A stretch of DNA of 64,000 nt from Nymphaea colorata (GCF_008831285.2 NC_045144.1:6994176-7058175), one strand, 5' to 3'; counted from the stretch's first letter, positions 35,885-49,700 are shown. Notes: generated from the letters alone by a model not told the origin. Program-made: numbers and translations.

Positions 35885-38800
35885 GAAAGTGCTTTAGCTT
35901 AACTGGGATATGCAAATAAAGCAAGAACTGGTTGGTAATTTAGCTTGAACTTCACCATTTACACTTTACTGTGGAATCTTGGGGCTAATCATTTAAAAGC
36001 AGGAAATAAAATCCCTGGTCGATGGTTAATGATTTGTAATATCGCGAGTGTCTGAGTTGTCTATCTGACATCCCTCCTTCAAGCAGTTGTCTTCTGAGTT
36101 GTTTATTTGACATCAAGAGTGTGGCCCACCTAGTGAGATTATCTAGTCTTGGTGGTTGAATGTTAGTGGGTGGAAAGGAAAATCAGTAAAATGATGGTGA
36201 CTACACAGGTGTTGCTGTTGCTGGTACTGGTGTTCCTGCTGCTGCTGGTGTTTCTCTTCGACGATGCCATTATCAACCACCACCAAGTATGACTAAGCCG
36301 CCTAGTGTCACTAGTGAGACAACCATCCATACGACAACATAAAGTAGTTGAGGAAATCTCTTCCTCATGATGAAGGGTAAGAGGAGATCAAAAACTACAT
36401 TCTGAATGCATATTATGCCCCATTAGCTCATGTCTCATACAATCACTCACTATGGCTGCACTGCCACCCACTACATTTTGTAACGAAAAGGCTGTGTAAA
36501 AGATAACGAAAATGACATCGACTAAACTCAAGTTAATTGTCATCTTTGCGTGGATGAATAACAGCAAACTCTCAGGAAGGATATAATTGCATATTTGCTC
36601 CATAGGCCATCACTAACACGATGCAACAAATGCAACTCACTCTTCTGCATTTCTAAAAAATGTTGAAGAATATGAATTTCTTCTGTAAAAAGCCAAGGCC
36701 ATAACTCATGGTTGAGGGAATCTAAGTACAAAATATGATCTGACTAACCAATTTTTATCCTTTTGACATTCTACCAATACAACAAGGACAGTTTTTTCTG
36801 TGTTCTTTTCTCATCGGACTCCTGTCCATATGTCTGGTCATTCTTTATTTATTGAGAAACACGAAGAATTGACATACTGTAAAAAAAGGCTTTTCATGCA
36901 TTTTGAACCGCTGATTTTACATGTTCTGCCTTCTGTTCGTATCTTTGTAGTCCAAGCTTTGGTTTCCATGCATCTTTGTTGTGCAGTTTTTTTTTTTTTT
37001 TCATATGCCCAATTTGGCAGATTTAAAGCACTTGTCTTGGCTTGAGATTCTTTGTTTTTCAGAAAATCTGTGCCATTTTTCTTATAAAACTTGATTGCTT
37101 TCAATGAATTTTGTGCTTAGAAGGTGTTCTGTTGACAGAATGCTGGTCCTGAACTAGCCTGAGTTCATCTTCTTTTCTTTTTTCATTAGTTCTTGCTCTA
37201 TTGCTAATCAAACACCCTAATCAAATTATCACCAATGCAAGTCATCATAATAGTTCAGGCCATTGAATCATCTAGGAAGTGCTTTTCACGATTTTTCTTC
37301 TCATCTGCTAAAGGTTTTTGTCCTAAGGTTGGGATTGACTTTTGGAGAACATACTCGAGGCCTTCTAAGATAAAGGCCAAAATGGATTCTTCTTTTTCAA
37401 ATATGAAAACTTGTCCCACTCATAATTTTGCTCTATTTATTTGGCAAGTTTAATAATTAAAAAGAAAATAAACACAAAGCTAACTAATGCCTAAAGTGCA
37501 CAGATTGGCTGCTAATGGAACCCTTAAAACTTGATCCCAATGAGGTAAATTTTATCTCTTGCTTGAGAGAGAGAGAGAGAGAGAGAGAGTTGGATTATTC
37601 TTGGGACATTTCATATCTCTGGAAAATCGATTTTTTTCTTTAGAAATGAGGAGATATGTCCTTTGTATTTTTTAGTCATGATATATATAGTTACCAACTC
37701 AAATGTCTTCAGTTTCTACTAGACTTGCCATCAACATTAACTAACTGTAAATCAACTACCGCTTAGCTGGTAAAAGCCATTTTTGGTCATCCAAACAAAA
37801 ACTAGGTTTTAAAATATGAAAACCAGGTCTTTATCATGTTACACAAATGCTGAAACCAGGTTTTCCAATGCTGAAAGATAACTGAAAATAAAAGTCAAGT
37901 CCATAGCAACGCTTCAACAACAAGCTCACTGCAATCTTCTTCCGCCGCCGCACTACAGCATGGCTAAACGAGCTCGAGTTCAAGCTTTGAAATGCTTCAT
38001 AGAGCCGAGCTCGAGTTAACATTATATAATCCGATTTGAGCTCGAGCTGTACAAAATAGAAGTCAAGCCAGGTTCGAGCTGACCCAGCTCGGGCTCGTGT
38101 CGGCTCTTGTTCACCCCTAACCAGAATACATAATGACCGGAAGTCCCCAATCGATAAAAAGAAAAGTCCCTTACAAGGACAAAAATTTGTAATAAAAAAG
38201 TCGAAAGTTTAAAAAAGACATTTCTTTTTTAAAATCTCCAAAATACCCCCACTCCCAACTTTTGCGTGCACCACCCAACTCACTCTCATGCGGCAGCGGA
38301 GCTACTTGTTAACTGGGGTGGGCCACTGCCCACACCAGCCATTCAAAAATTCCATTATAATGTCCCAACGTTACATTGCTATGACCTTAAAATTATATGC
38401 CGTGCCCACCCTAAATTTGTGTCGCCAAGGCAAGTGCCCCACGGCTAAAAAATCTTGGCTCTACCACTGCTCTCATGAGCTACATGGCCTCCATCTGCAA
38501 CTCCTCTATAACCGAAGTTTCCAAAACTTATTTCAAGAATTGAAGAAATGCAAGCAAATTCCAGATTTGCAAAACCTCTTTGGGTTTGTTGGACTTGGGT
38601 TCATGTTCTAAGAAATAAACTTCCCAGTTCGGCGGGGCAATAATGGAAGATGAAAAAACAGAATCGTTGATAAATTAGTCGAGTTTTTCGGAGTGACTCG
38701 AGTCGAGCCAGCTTGACTCGTTGTCCGATCACCGACCCGTATTAAGATTCGAAAGAAAGCAAGATTCACTTAATCGGGTCTGGATTATCCGACAAAAAAT

Positions 38801-41710
38801 GATCCTTGTATATTTAAATGTACGAATTTAAGCTAGTTAACTGGATCCGAACCCGTTCACTCCTGAACCAATTCACCAAGATCTGATTACTAACTAAGTT
38901 GGTCCATGATCCCATGATTCCAAGTTTCGTACTCGAACCTCAATCCGAACCCTTCCTCCGCCACCACTATCCGGATCTTATTGGATTTAGTACGTTCAAG
39001 TTGGGCCCGGATCTGGCTCCAAGTTAGCGAGTTAGTGGGCAGGGCTCTATGTATCGATGGAACAGCCTGGAACCCGAGCTTGTGGTCTACATGTATTTTG
39101 AGTCAATAAAGCCATGTTTGATAGTTTCAGACCTGAGATAAGAGGTTGATTTTAAATTTATATTAGGTTAGATCCATAATTTAAACAAGTAGGAAAAGTA
39201 TAGAGCTAGAAATTTTTTATTGCAGGGGTTAAACTACACTTTCAAAATCTTAACAGGGGTGAAATTATAAAATTTTTATATAATGTAATTAAAAATTTGA
39301 AAATTTACATATAAATTTTGAATCCTCCCCTTGCCTTCGTCCCTGCAAACACGGTATTTCTCAAATGGGGATCTCAAATCTATGCTACCTTGTGAAAATC
39401 ATGGATTTGTGGTCATCTCACTATGTATTTGTTTTAAAATCTGTGGTAGCCTTGAATTAGAGATCGGAATCTATCAAACACAGAAAGGAAGAAGAACACG
39501 AACTCCGAAGATTTTCCAAGTCTTCTAACCAAAACACGTAGACTCTCGACGTGTAGACCAGTTCAGCAGCTCAAGTTCATTGGTCAATTATGGGAAAAGT
39601 AGGAGGATTCATGGCCAAGAAACAACAACGGTACTGACAAAATTTATCGGTAGCCAAATTTGGAGCCAAGTTTGACAAGCTTGACTAAAAATCTTTGAAT
39701 TTTTTCGCCAACCTTTTGCATTAGAAACGTCGCCTGATTCTTCTAGGCAGTCGATTGACAGAGACATCACAGGTTTAGAGGTATCTGGAAAAGGTCAATT
39801 CCACTCCCGCTTCCACGGCACAAAGCAGTTTCCGAATTGGGTGAAAAGTAATGCGACACATAATTATAGAGTGTAGTACATTCACTATTTGCAGTCTAAA
39901 AGAATAGCGTTTGTAAGAACTGAATTGACGGCATAACTTTTTTCAGTCAACGAATCCGACCAGTTATGATAATGATACGCCCCTAGTCGCCTTGAAACTG
40001 GCTATCACAAGTTTGAGGCATATTGTAAAACTGTCCTTATTTACGTTCGATCTTAGATCTGTGGTGATATGACTGCATGTGTGTGCAGAAAATTTGAGCT
40101 CCTTTTGTGTGTGTGTGCGCCCGTGCGTGCATGCGCGCGAACCAGTCAGTCCTTAGCTGTGTGATTCCCTCTTTCCGGCATCCCTTTGGAATATGCCTCT
40201 TTAATGTGGTGTCCTCACGTGCTTCGCTGTCTTTACTTTCTAGGTCTTCGATATTCGTTCCTAAGTTATAGGCTCAGAACATGCACACCATTTTCTCCTT
40301 TTTCACGTATTGACAAAGGGATTCCTTCCTTCTTGATCATTTCAATCAGAACTCAATGAAAGAAAGAAAGCAGACAGCATTTAGATCGAATGGCTTTGGC
40401 TTCAAAATATGTATCTAATAATTTGAACTCACTTTCATCATTAGAATTATAATGGGTTGTCTTTCTGGGACTGTCAAGAGACGCAGAAAGGGAAGATGAT
40501 CAAATATTTCTTTCAACATCAATATTAGGTTGGAAGTCTTTTCTCCCATCGTTGGCTGCAGTTGGTCTGTCGCCAACAGAGATCTGTTTGAGGGAAAATT
40601 TGCGAGTTAATGGTTTCTGTCTTTAACATGTATGAAGAAAGAATCTCATCTTCAGTTTCATTGCCGTGGGCACGATGTCTCTGTGTTGAACCAAGGGGTA
40701 GGATTTTTTTTAATTGACCTACACGCACCATATATCGATGTAGCCTTAGCCCCTGGGGCTATGCACATCGGGCCGGGCCGGCTCGGCTTGATAGTGAGTC
40801 GGGGTCGGGCGGGCTTCACACTTGACCCCGCCCAAGAATTAAAACTCGATCCCATTAAATTTAAAAAAATATATTTTTAATGTAAAATAATATATAAACA
40901 TAATTAATTGTAATAAAATATTATAATTATATATAAAAATCAATAAAATAAATATTAAAAAAAATCGTTCCCACCTGGGCTTGGGCCTGAGTTGGGCAGG
41001 GGGTACTGCCGACAGCCTGGCCTACCTTGTGCAAAGGGATGAGGAGAGAGTTGGGCTCTAATTCCGGACTTTGTGATATAAAACTCTTCTCACTCACAAG
41101 AAACTAAAATTCAAACTTTGAAGTCAAGATGAAGCTAGTTCTTTTCCCTCTTGAAATTTACTTTAAGCTTATATCAGAGAAGTTGGTGCTAGGTTTTAGC
41201 TTCTAGTTTTTCTATGATTTTAACTTAAATATATTTCACATCTATATACTATGGCCATGTCACATATATAGGACAGTTCAGTGCTGCCGTACGTAATATA
41301 GCTAAGATTCAAAAAATTTGCCATATGATGTATGATCTTATATATATATATATATATATATATATAGGTCTTGTAGTCCACCAAACAAGGAATCATTCAC
41401 GATCTCCGCAAAATTTTTCGATATGACTTTGTAGAAGTGGACAAATGCATCTCTGTTCTTCTACTTTAAGATTCCGTTTGCAACACTTCTTCACATGGAT
41501 CCCATATCGAGATCCAGAAACTATGAGATCCGGAAATTTAAAATAAGGTCGCTTCCCTCTTAACAATATTAGGCCTTGCTGACAACGCAAAAAGGAAAAT
41601 ATTGGATTTCGAGTCAACTGGAAATCCGTTGTTTGATAAAGTAAAGATTTTCCAACGAATCCTTGGCACATAAGAAAAGCTAAGTATTGAATTCTATCAA
41701 TTTAATACTT
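35885..41710. other. Intergenic DNA with repeats
   Basis: No gene is supported. Contents noted are a (GA)n tract at 37,565-37,589, an R2 repeat at about 37,960-38,120, an element-like segment at about 39,111-39,483 with inverted 'gtttgatag'/'ctatcaaac' ends, and a GC-rich 'gggccgggccggctcggctt' patch near 40,770 typical of plant repeat DNA. A (TA)n run lies at 41,340-41,365. Confidence 0.45.
37960..38120. repeat. CGAGCTCGAG-rich dispersed repeat (family R2), inverted copy
   Basis: Contains 'cgagctcgagttcaagc', 'gccgagctcgagttaac' and ends in 'ggctcttgttcacccctaa'. That end is the reverse of the 'gaggtgaacaatgagtc' start of the copy at 56,860, so this copy lies in the opposite orientation. 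Confidence 0.6.
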
Positions 41711-41712
41711 TC

Positions 41713-42007
41713 ACGGCCTATTTGGATGGAGGGAGAGGGAGAAAAAGGAACCAAAGGAAAAGTTTTTCCTAGATGATTAATTAATCAGAAGGGAAAGGAA
41801 AGAATAACTAATAACTGTTTGAGTGCAAAAGAAAGTAAAGAAAAACATTTTTTTTTTAATGTAACTCCAATCCCTCCTAAAATGGAGAGATTGAGAAGGA
41901 AAGGAATGGACACTCCTTTCATTTCCTTTCTTTTCTTTTCCTAACCTTCCCTTTCCTTTTCTTCCATCCAATATTTTCCATGTCTTTCCATTCATCCAAA
42001 GAAAGCG
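41713..42007. mobile_element. Tourist-like MITE, first of a chain of three
   Basis: The left end CGGCCTATTTGGATGGA and the right end CCATTCATCCAAAGAAAGCG are imperfect inverted repeats. TTA follows on the right (42,008-42,010); the left flank is a diverged TTC. The interior is purine-rich on the left and pyrimidine-rich on the right, like the element at 55,904. Confidence 0.7.
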
Positions 42008-42010
42008 TTA

Positions 42011-42183
42011 GGTTGTGTTTGATAACCTCAGATTTTATGTCCGAGGCAGCATTAACAATTTAAAAGGAGTGCTTTAGAAGATCCTTTGTTTGATAGCCTC
42101 ATATTTTGGCAGAGGGGTTCCGATTTTAAATCCGCATAGATCACACAAGGTCCCAGATCTGCGGCAGTGAAACAAACACACCC
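42011..42183. mobile_element. Tourist-like MITE, second of the chain
   Basis: The left end GGTTGTGTTTGATAACCTCA and the right end AGTGAAACAAACACACCC are inverted repeats. It shares the TTA at 42,008-42,010 with the first element and the TTA at 42,184-42,186 with the third. An internal 'tttgtttgatagcctca' hints at a further nested end. Confidence 0.65.
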
Positions 42184-42186
42184 TTA

Positions 42187-42328
42187 AGGGACATTCAATC
42201 GCCTCAGATTTTAAATACTCAAGATTTTGGAACAGTAGATGGATTTTACCATGGATTTCTTGTCATATCAGCAAAAACATGTCACGTTAGATCCATGAAT
42301 TTTAAATCGAGAGTAATCAAACGTCCCC
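42187..42328. mobile_element. Tourist-like MITE, third of the chain, 142 bp
   Basis: The left end AGGGACATTCAATCGCCTCA and the right end GAGTAATCAAACGTCCCC pair over about 28 positions with few mismatches. TTA stands on both sides (42,184-42,186 and 42,329-42,331). Confidence 0.75.
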
Positions 42329-42331
42329 TTA

Positions 42332-45300
42332 AAGGAAGCCTAAAGAAGTGATTATAATCAAAAAATACACACACAATTTATTCTTTGCACCATTGATTAA
42401 AATTAATCTTTTAATTACCTTTACGTTATCACTAACTTGAAGTGAAGTTTCCATAAAAAAAAACTAGAAAAAAAAAAAGACCACAATGAAGTTAACTTCG
42501 GAGTTGAATAGTTTACCGTAGCCTCTTTATGTACATTTTAATAATACCAGAAATCGTTTATGTGAATTTTCGTTCTTTATTAATGCTAGAAAGCTATTAT
42601 GTAAAGCTAGGTAATCGAAAAGAATAAGTATAATTCTATGTCAGTTTTTAGAAGGTAAACTGGTAGTTTTTATTAATGTAGCAATGATATGAATCTGACA
42701 AAAGTTATTGCGTTGATTTTTTCTGCAAATATGAAAAAAACACGGGGGTGTTTTTAACAATATTTAGAAGTTAACTGGGCTCTTTATTGTCACCGACAAG
42801 CTTACAAGTGTTTTTCTGATATCAATGAGCGTTAATTGACCAGACGAATTATCAATTAAATGGTTCATATTTTTTCAAGTCAACAGAGTAAAAGATGGTC
42901 TTAAACATATTAATTAAACATATTAAGAGCCACTTTATTAGTCAATTTATTAGTTCCCATGCGTATTTGGATCTTACTTCAAATCCAATAAATGCTTTGA
43001 AGGGACCATGCCCACGTTGACCTGGACACTCTTGTGGACTCACACGGCTGGGAAAGCAAATCTGGGCTCGGTATTGGCTCGACCGACGAGGCCAAGTCAA
43101 TATTACTTGGTCAAGGCTGCAAATATATATTAATGGATCTGATTCGAGTACAATATAACTTTACCATAACTTTAGCATAGTTGTCTATATGGAAAGTGAC
43201 TTGTTCTACTTCAAAATTGAGATGCAAAAGAGATATCCTAGTTTTTCCACATATAATCATTTTTCACCTAGTTGTGAAATTGATATATCTATAAGATTCA
43301 GTAAAATTAGTGAACTCTAATCCAATCACTAGTCCCATGTAAATCTTGTGGCTGAATTGAAGTGCTTGAATTTTGATTCAAATAGATTATTTGATTATGT
43401 CCAATCCATTGGCATCCTAACGTCAAATTGATGAACTGTGTTCAAACCATAATCACAAATAACGTATCAGAGTTTTAAGTAGCGAAGTTTTTCTCAGGTA
43501 TAATACAGTAAGCCTGAAAAAAATGGTAAATTTTTAAAAATAAAAAAAACTAAAAATGAGAGAAAAATAAAATAAGTGGGAAATTAATAACACAAACAAC
43601 AAAATATAAGTAGATTTGCAACAAATGAAAAATAAAAAATAAAGAAAACTGTTTGACATTAAAAAACTGAAAAAATGGGAAAGGTGAAAAAATGAAAAAA
43701 AATGTTAAAAACACATTTTTTTTAAAAAATTGTTTTTTTAAGTTTTAAGCCGCCAACTAATTTATCACATTTTTTTTCTGAAAAAAACACATTTTTTGTG
43801 ACTCCAAACTGTAACATATATGTGCATGTTGGGAGGTAAATATGCAGGTGAATCGGATACACCAATTTTGAATTCGTTAGCACAGATCCAATTCCAAATC
43901 AGGTTCAAAATGAGTGTCCAAGTCCAATTTTAATTAATTTATCTGATTGAGATCCAAAAAAGATCAGACCTGATTTAATATAAATATTAGTTCTTATGTT
44001 GATCAAATATAAGATTTAGTTGACAAAAAAGATAGAAAATGAGTCATAGCCCATATTTCATTAATAAAATCGGATTTTAAGAGAAATTTAGTGAAGTAAA
44101 CATTAAAGATTAAAAAAAAAAGTTTTCCCTAAGTAAACATTAAAGATTTAAAAAAAAAGTCGAGTCGACCAATTCAGCTGAATCATATGCGAATCCTTAA
44201 AAAAATATTAAAAAGTTATTTAAAGATAATCAATGAAAGACAAATTATAAGTAAGTTTTTTTTTAAATATTTGAAATATTTTAAAAAATGAAACGCCGCA
44301 TTCCAAAATCAGCCACCGAATTGTGTCTATTTGAGACGTAAGTAGTTTTTACCTTGAGGTGAAAAGTAGTTTTATGTGATTCAAACTTATGGGCATTCCT
44401 TTTTGCTGCAGGACATTTAAAAGTAGCTTCTGTGAGCATTGAATATGAATTATGGGCAAGTTTTTACCTCCCTATCACATACATGTACATTCCAGGTCTA
44501 ATTTGCGAGGACAGTAAGGACCGATTCGCATGTATTTATTTTCCCGTCTTCTCACTTGCCGTGTTTGTCTATCCCGAACAAGTTTTGGATACATGGAGCT
44601 AAATATTCAGACTTAAAGCTGCTGGATAGTTAGTACTGGGTTTTTTTTTTGTGAAATTTTTGTTCATGGAACTTTTATTTTGGACATTGTTAACATGCAA
44701 AAGATTTCTCAAAGCATTAAAGTTATACTTAAACATGTGAAACTTTAATGCCGGCACTAAAGTTACATAAGAGAATTACAACCCACTACTCGAAAAAGAG
44801 CCAAAACTGAATCGTACATAGTAAATAAAAAACCTATGTGAGAATTTACCATGCGAGAATTCTGATCGGCTTTATTAGTCCAACTAGCTATGCTTTGTCA
44901 ATAAGGTGACATTTTTTGGGTTAAAATTGGGTTCTTATGCTTGTTCTTATTGGGTGTCTTAAAGATATTTTATCAGGCTCATCAAACACGCCCTTGGGAT
45001 AAAAAATTCTGATGTTAAACCTGTCATTCCCTTGTTAATATAAGATCCGAGGAGCGTTTGAACGTTAAATCCGTTCTTGATAAGCGGCTAAAATGGCCGA
45101 AAAAGTTTTTTGTCAGAAGTTTTCACAGCTCCTAATCCTCTTTATGCGTCGGAATTGAGTCTGAAAACTCAATTTGTGCGTGCGGAGAGATTGAATCTAA
45201 AAGCGACTGCCATTAAATAGTACGGCAACAAGTTAAATGTGGTGGTAGCTATTCCGTGACGAAGCAGGAGATTTTCGTCACTCGGAGATGCAACAGATGA

Positions 45301-45935
45301 AGGAGACAGGAACGATGGAGGAGGAAGAATCTGGAGGGTGCAATGGAGCCATTTGAGGCGTTTTCGAGGGAAGGTCGGGGGAGGCCCTGCAGGCCACGGG
45401 ACGCGTGAAGGCGCCGCGCCCTGCACGTGACGTTCTCTCTGCAACGCGCCACTGTCTTCTGCCGCCGCCGCCTCCTTCTTTCTCTCTCTCATGTTGACGT
45501 TACTTCGTCGGGGATCTTTAAATGAAACGTTTGGTCGAGAGTGATCATAATTTTAGAAAACCGCAGGAACCATTGATGCGAAAGTCTTTATTATGCTTTG
45601 AATTTATGAATCTCAAGGTAAAAAGATAACACGATAGAGATGAAATCAGTGAAAATTTCGAGTTCACCAGAGATGGTAGATCCGAGGCGATCAAAGGCTT
45701 TCACCACTTACCAAGTCCCTGGAAACAAAAAACCCACCTTCAGCTTGACTCGGTCTCTCTCTCTCTCTCTCTCTCTCCAAAGACAAGAATGCCGTCCTTT
45801 TCTTCCCAATCTATCGGGTTGTGTCATTTCAATGTAATAGCAGAACTTACAGTTACAGCGGCTCCCTGGTTATCTCCTCTTTCTTCTTTCTATGTGAAAA
45901 CGCAGAAGAGGGAAAAGGTTGAAACTGTTTCAAGA
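42332..45935. other. AT-rich intergenic DNA
   Basis: No gene is supported. Bases 43,480-43,800 are A-rich, repeat-like DNA. A short tandem copy of 'gtaaacattaaagatt' lies at 44,097-44,150. A GC-rich patch at 45,250-45,480 has open frames on the minus strand without any domain; it may be an exon or promoter fragment. Confidence 0.45.
43480..43800. repeat. AT-rich dispersed repeat, possible inverted partner of 13,840-14,170
   Basis: Contains 'gtttttctcaggtat' (43,487-43,501), the exact reverse complement of 14,112-14,126, next to long A-rich runs. Low complexity limits confidence. Confidence 0.3.
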
Positions 45936-45939
45936 TGAA

Positions 45940-46426
45940 CTCTTTTCTCTCTTCCCTTTTTTTTCTTCTTCTCTCTCTAAAAAGGAAACGCGCCCTTTAT
46001 TCTGTAAATTCCCTCTCTGTCTCTCTCTCTCTCACTCCATGAAAAAAAGTTAAAAAAGTCCACACCCCATTACGCGCCATCTCTCTCCCTCTCAAGCGCG
46101 CGCGCACACACACGCACACACACGACGACCAAGAAACGCCCCCTTCGTTCTCTCTCCTCTTCCTCCTACCCCTTTTAAAATGCCCTCCTCTTCCCTCGTT
46201 GTTCACTACCACCACCATCCTTTCCCCTGCTCCCCTTACGAACCGGATCTAGCTCCTCCCCGTCTTCTCTCTCGATCTCTCCCCCTTAATCCGGTAGTCC
46301 TTTCCTTTTCTTTCCATTCTTCTTGTTAATAGTACTTTTTAGGGTGTTGGGGAGTCGTCTTCTCCTTTGTTTGTGATCTCGTGGGGGAGAGAAGAGAGAA
46401 GAGGAGGAACCAGAAGGAGGAGGAGG
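45940..46426 (+). promoter_or_regulatory. Pyrimidine-rich promoter and 5' leader of the RGP gene
   Basis: The 480 bp before the start codon are dominated by CT and TTC runs (for example 46,010-46,032), a CG/CA alternating stretch (46,095-46,123) and 'ccttttaaaatgccc' (about 46,170), a possible TATA-like box. Such CT/GA-rich leaders are common at plant housekeeping genes and can bind BPC-type GAGA factors. The exact transcription start is not visible. Confidence 0.4.
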
Positions 46427-46750
46427 ATGGCGGGAGTGCCGGCGACACCGTTGCTGAAGGATGAGTTGGACATCGTGATTCCGACGATCCGGAACCTTGA
46501 TTTCTTGGAGATGTGGAGGCCCTTCTTCCAACCTTACCACCTCATCATTGTCCAGGATGGGGACCCCTCCAAGGTGATCAAGGTCCCCGAGGGCTTCGAT
46601 TACGAGCTCTACAACCGCAACGACATCAACCGCATCCTTGGCCCCAGGTCCTCCTGCATCTCCTTCAAGGACTCTGCTTGCCGTTGCTTCGGCTACATGG
46701 TCTCCAAGAAGAAGTACATCTACACCATCGACGATGACTGCTTCGTGAGA

Positions 46751-46795
<45 letters not shown>

Positions 46796-49700
46796 CCACG
46801 ATCGATTACCATCTTCTTCATCGGGCTTTTGTCCCCTTCTTTCATGCTTCACTTTGATCTCTGCGTTTGTTGGTCCTTTTCTCCCTTATTTGGGTATTTG
46901 TCTTCTTCTTCGTCTTACTTGGGGTTCTGGCTGGTTTATGGGTTGTTTCCTCTCTGATCAGTAGACTCCGTCTTGGTTCCCCATTTGGTGCGGCTTTGTA
47001 GATCTTGACTGTCTTCCCATGGATATGGCTATTTCTTTCGTTTTCAAAAATATGTTTTTTTTTGGTGGATTTGATTTGTTCATCTTATGTGTTGTTCCGG
47101 TTTCTACACCGTTTTGGAATTCTTTTCCTGATCAAAAGATTTACGTTCGTACAAGTTTCTGTTCGTGATCTCTCTATTTTCTTTTTTCATGTTTTTGATG
47201 TAGATCAGAGTGTCAGGTCTCGTCAGCAAACTTTTTCTTGCTTTCCGATGTCACCTTTTCCTCCTTGTGTTACTTTACTTTCGATTCTGAAGTTGACTTG
47301 AAAAGATTGTATCTTCCCATGATGTGTTTGAGGAACTCGGTGTTTCATTTGGACATGGAGATTTCCTTTGTTCTGCAGTTGAGAAGAAACTATTGTTCTC
47401 CCTTTTTCATCCGCTAGATTGGTGCACTTTAATCTCCTGCAATTTACTTACTTTGGTTCTTCCATTTTTAAAGCTTTTATTAATTTTTGCAAAATGTGTT
47501 GATTTTGTATTCAAGTTCTGAAAACTTTTCTACCTGCTGGGGTGGGGGAAAGAAGGGGGGGTTTGCTAACCAGATCTGGCTACTAACAGGCGATTGATAG
47601 CAGTCTCTTTTTGGGCGTTTCGACCGTGTGTAGTGGCATTTGTTCTTGTTGCATGCGGTCAAGTAATGGATTCATTAGATCTTATTCTTCCATTCTTGTT
47701 TGAATTTCACATACCAGCGTAAGGGATTCGCGTGCTGACGTTTTTCATGCATTTTAATTGATTTCTGCCGCAAGTTTCCGTTTGCTCTGTTTTCGCATTT
47801 ATCCTTCTTTCCTTGCTCTTAAATGGGCTCCAAATGAGCTTATATCCGATTTTTGCGGATCAGTTATGAAGTGACAATATATATTATATATGGTTGACGT
47901 TTGATAGTTTGTTGACATACAGTCTTGGTCTACCAATTGATAATTGTTATAATAATTTATTAGTTATTGGGTAGGTTTCTCTTGAAATTTATAGGCATGG
48001 CCTTCCTCTGTTTGTTTTCTCAAGAAAATCTTCGGACGGTTAGGTGATAAAATTTCAAATATTTGCTGGGGGATTTTCTTAAATATTTATATTTTTGGTA
48101 AGCTTTTTTATTTTTATTCCCCCATGCTTGCACTTATGGTTGCTGCCATAATTTGTTGTTTATTTGTTGCTTTCATTCTCTTTCATCTTGATAGCAGTGG
48201 TCACGGTTAACACAATCTAGATTGTGTTTCTTATATTTCCCTTTCTCTTTTTTTTTTTGATTAACGTGCTGGTTCTGCCTTCTTTTGATGGTTTTTTACT
48301 TGTCAGTTATTTCTACAGTTGAGAACATTTAGATGGTTCAGTTTCATTTCTTGTTCTGTAGGTGCATAAACTTGATAATTTATTTACGAGAGGTATGTAC
48401 TATGTAGATATCTTGAAAGATCCACACAGTATTATGGTTTTCATTCTGGGAATACTGAAAGATGTGAGAAATTTCCATCCAAGCTGAGTGTGATTCGCCT
48501 CTCGTTTGGCCTCGTGCAGAATTTTATGAACTCTTAAAATATTGATCCTAGGAATTCTATTATTTCTGACCGTTATACTAAATTGAAGTCCACTTAAAAC
48601 CATATAAAATAGACTTTTGACTGACAAGGTTCTCTGAAGTTGTATTCATCAAAGCATCATTTTTCCAACAATTGTTCTCAGGAAGGTTCTATTTTCAAAA
48701 TGTGAATTTTCTCATGAAATATTCGTTACTATCTGATAAGTTTTAGGACTTGAAAGAGCTATGAGATAGTAAGTGTTATACTATATTTCTTGAAAAAATA
48801 TAAAAATCTAGTAAAAAAATATTTTTGAAAACATATAATAAAACAAATAAAAAAATCACATGCTTAAAAATATGGAAAAGGTGTCTTTTATTAAAATCTT
48901 TTATTAAAAACTCTGAAAGTTATTGGGAACGTCTTTAGGATATATGACATTTTTGTTTTATGGTATTTTGGAAATGTCAGAATATGTTGTTGATAATATA
49001 TGCTGGAAATAATATGGGGATATTCTCAAAGTATTGTTGATATTTGTGAATATGGCTGGATAAGTTAGCATAAGTAGCCAAGTTGTTTTTTGGGAGAATA
49101 TGATCCTTCTCTGAATGTTTATTTTCGGGACTACCTTGCTCACTTGTTAAGCTATGCATGTCAAGTTAATACTGTTGACATCATCACTTCCTTGTTTGGT
49201 TGTTGTCTAGTTATTTTTCTGTGGCTCTGTTTTTGTGTTAAGTTAGTAGCTTAGATTCCTAGACTGATGTACCCAGGTCGTCCTAGTAAAAGGAAAATTG
49301 CTTTTTAAGTTTATAACCCTAAAAACCTACTTATATTTGTTTGTTGTATCTTAATATGTTGATTGAGGTGAAGTTCTCCACAACCATACTGGGCCCCTTC
49401 TTCCTCCTTTTCTTTTTTTCCCTTTTATCTTTTCTCCTTTTTTTCTGTTGAATGGACCAGCTACATCGGATAAGGCCTTCTTTATGATGGTATCTGCTGC
49501 CTATGACTGCCTAGTGCTTGGAACACACAGGATTTTGACAGCTGAAAGATTATAGTTAAATGGTCTAAAGTCATACAGTTACTTCCTAGGACTGCTAATA
49601 TTGTCTTATTGCATTGACTGATCAATTATTTGTAACAATTTGGCTGATCTGTAGTTCTAAAGCATGATATGTGGGTTTGCATTAGGTTGCTAAAGATCCA

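Noticed and set aside
45169-45492. 107-codon minus-strand frame in GC-rich DNA upstream of the RGP gene
   Set aside because: No domain; alternative frames on the same strand are equally open, so GC content alone explains it. An exon remnant cannot be excluded.
46286-46852. 188-codon minus-strand frame over RGP exon 1
   Set aside because: It is the antisense shadow of a conserved, GC-rich exon plus a GA microsatellite.
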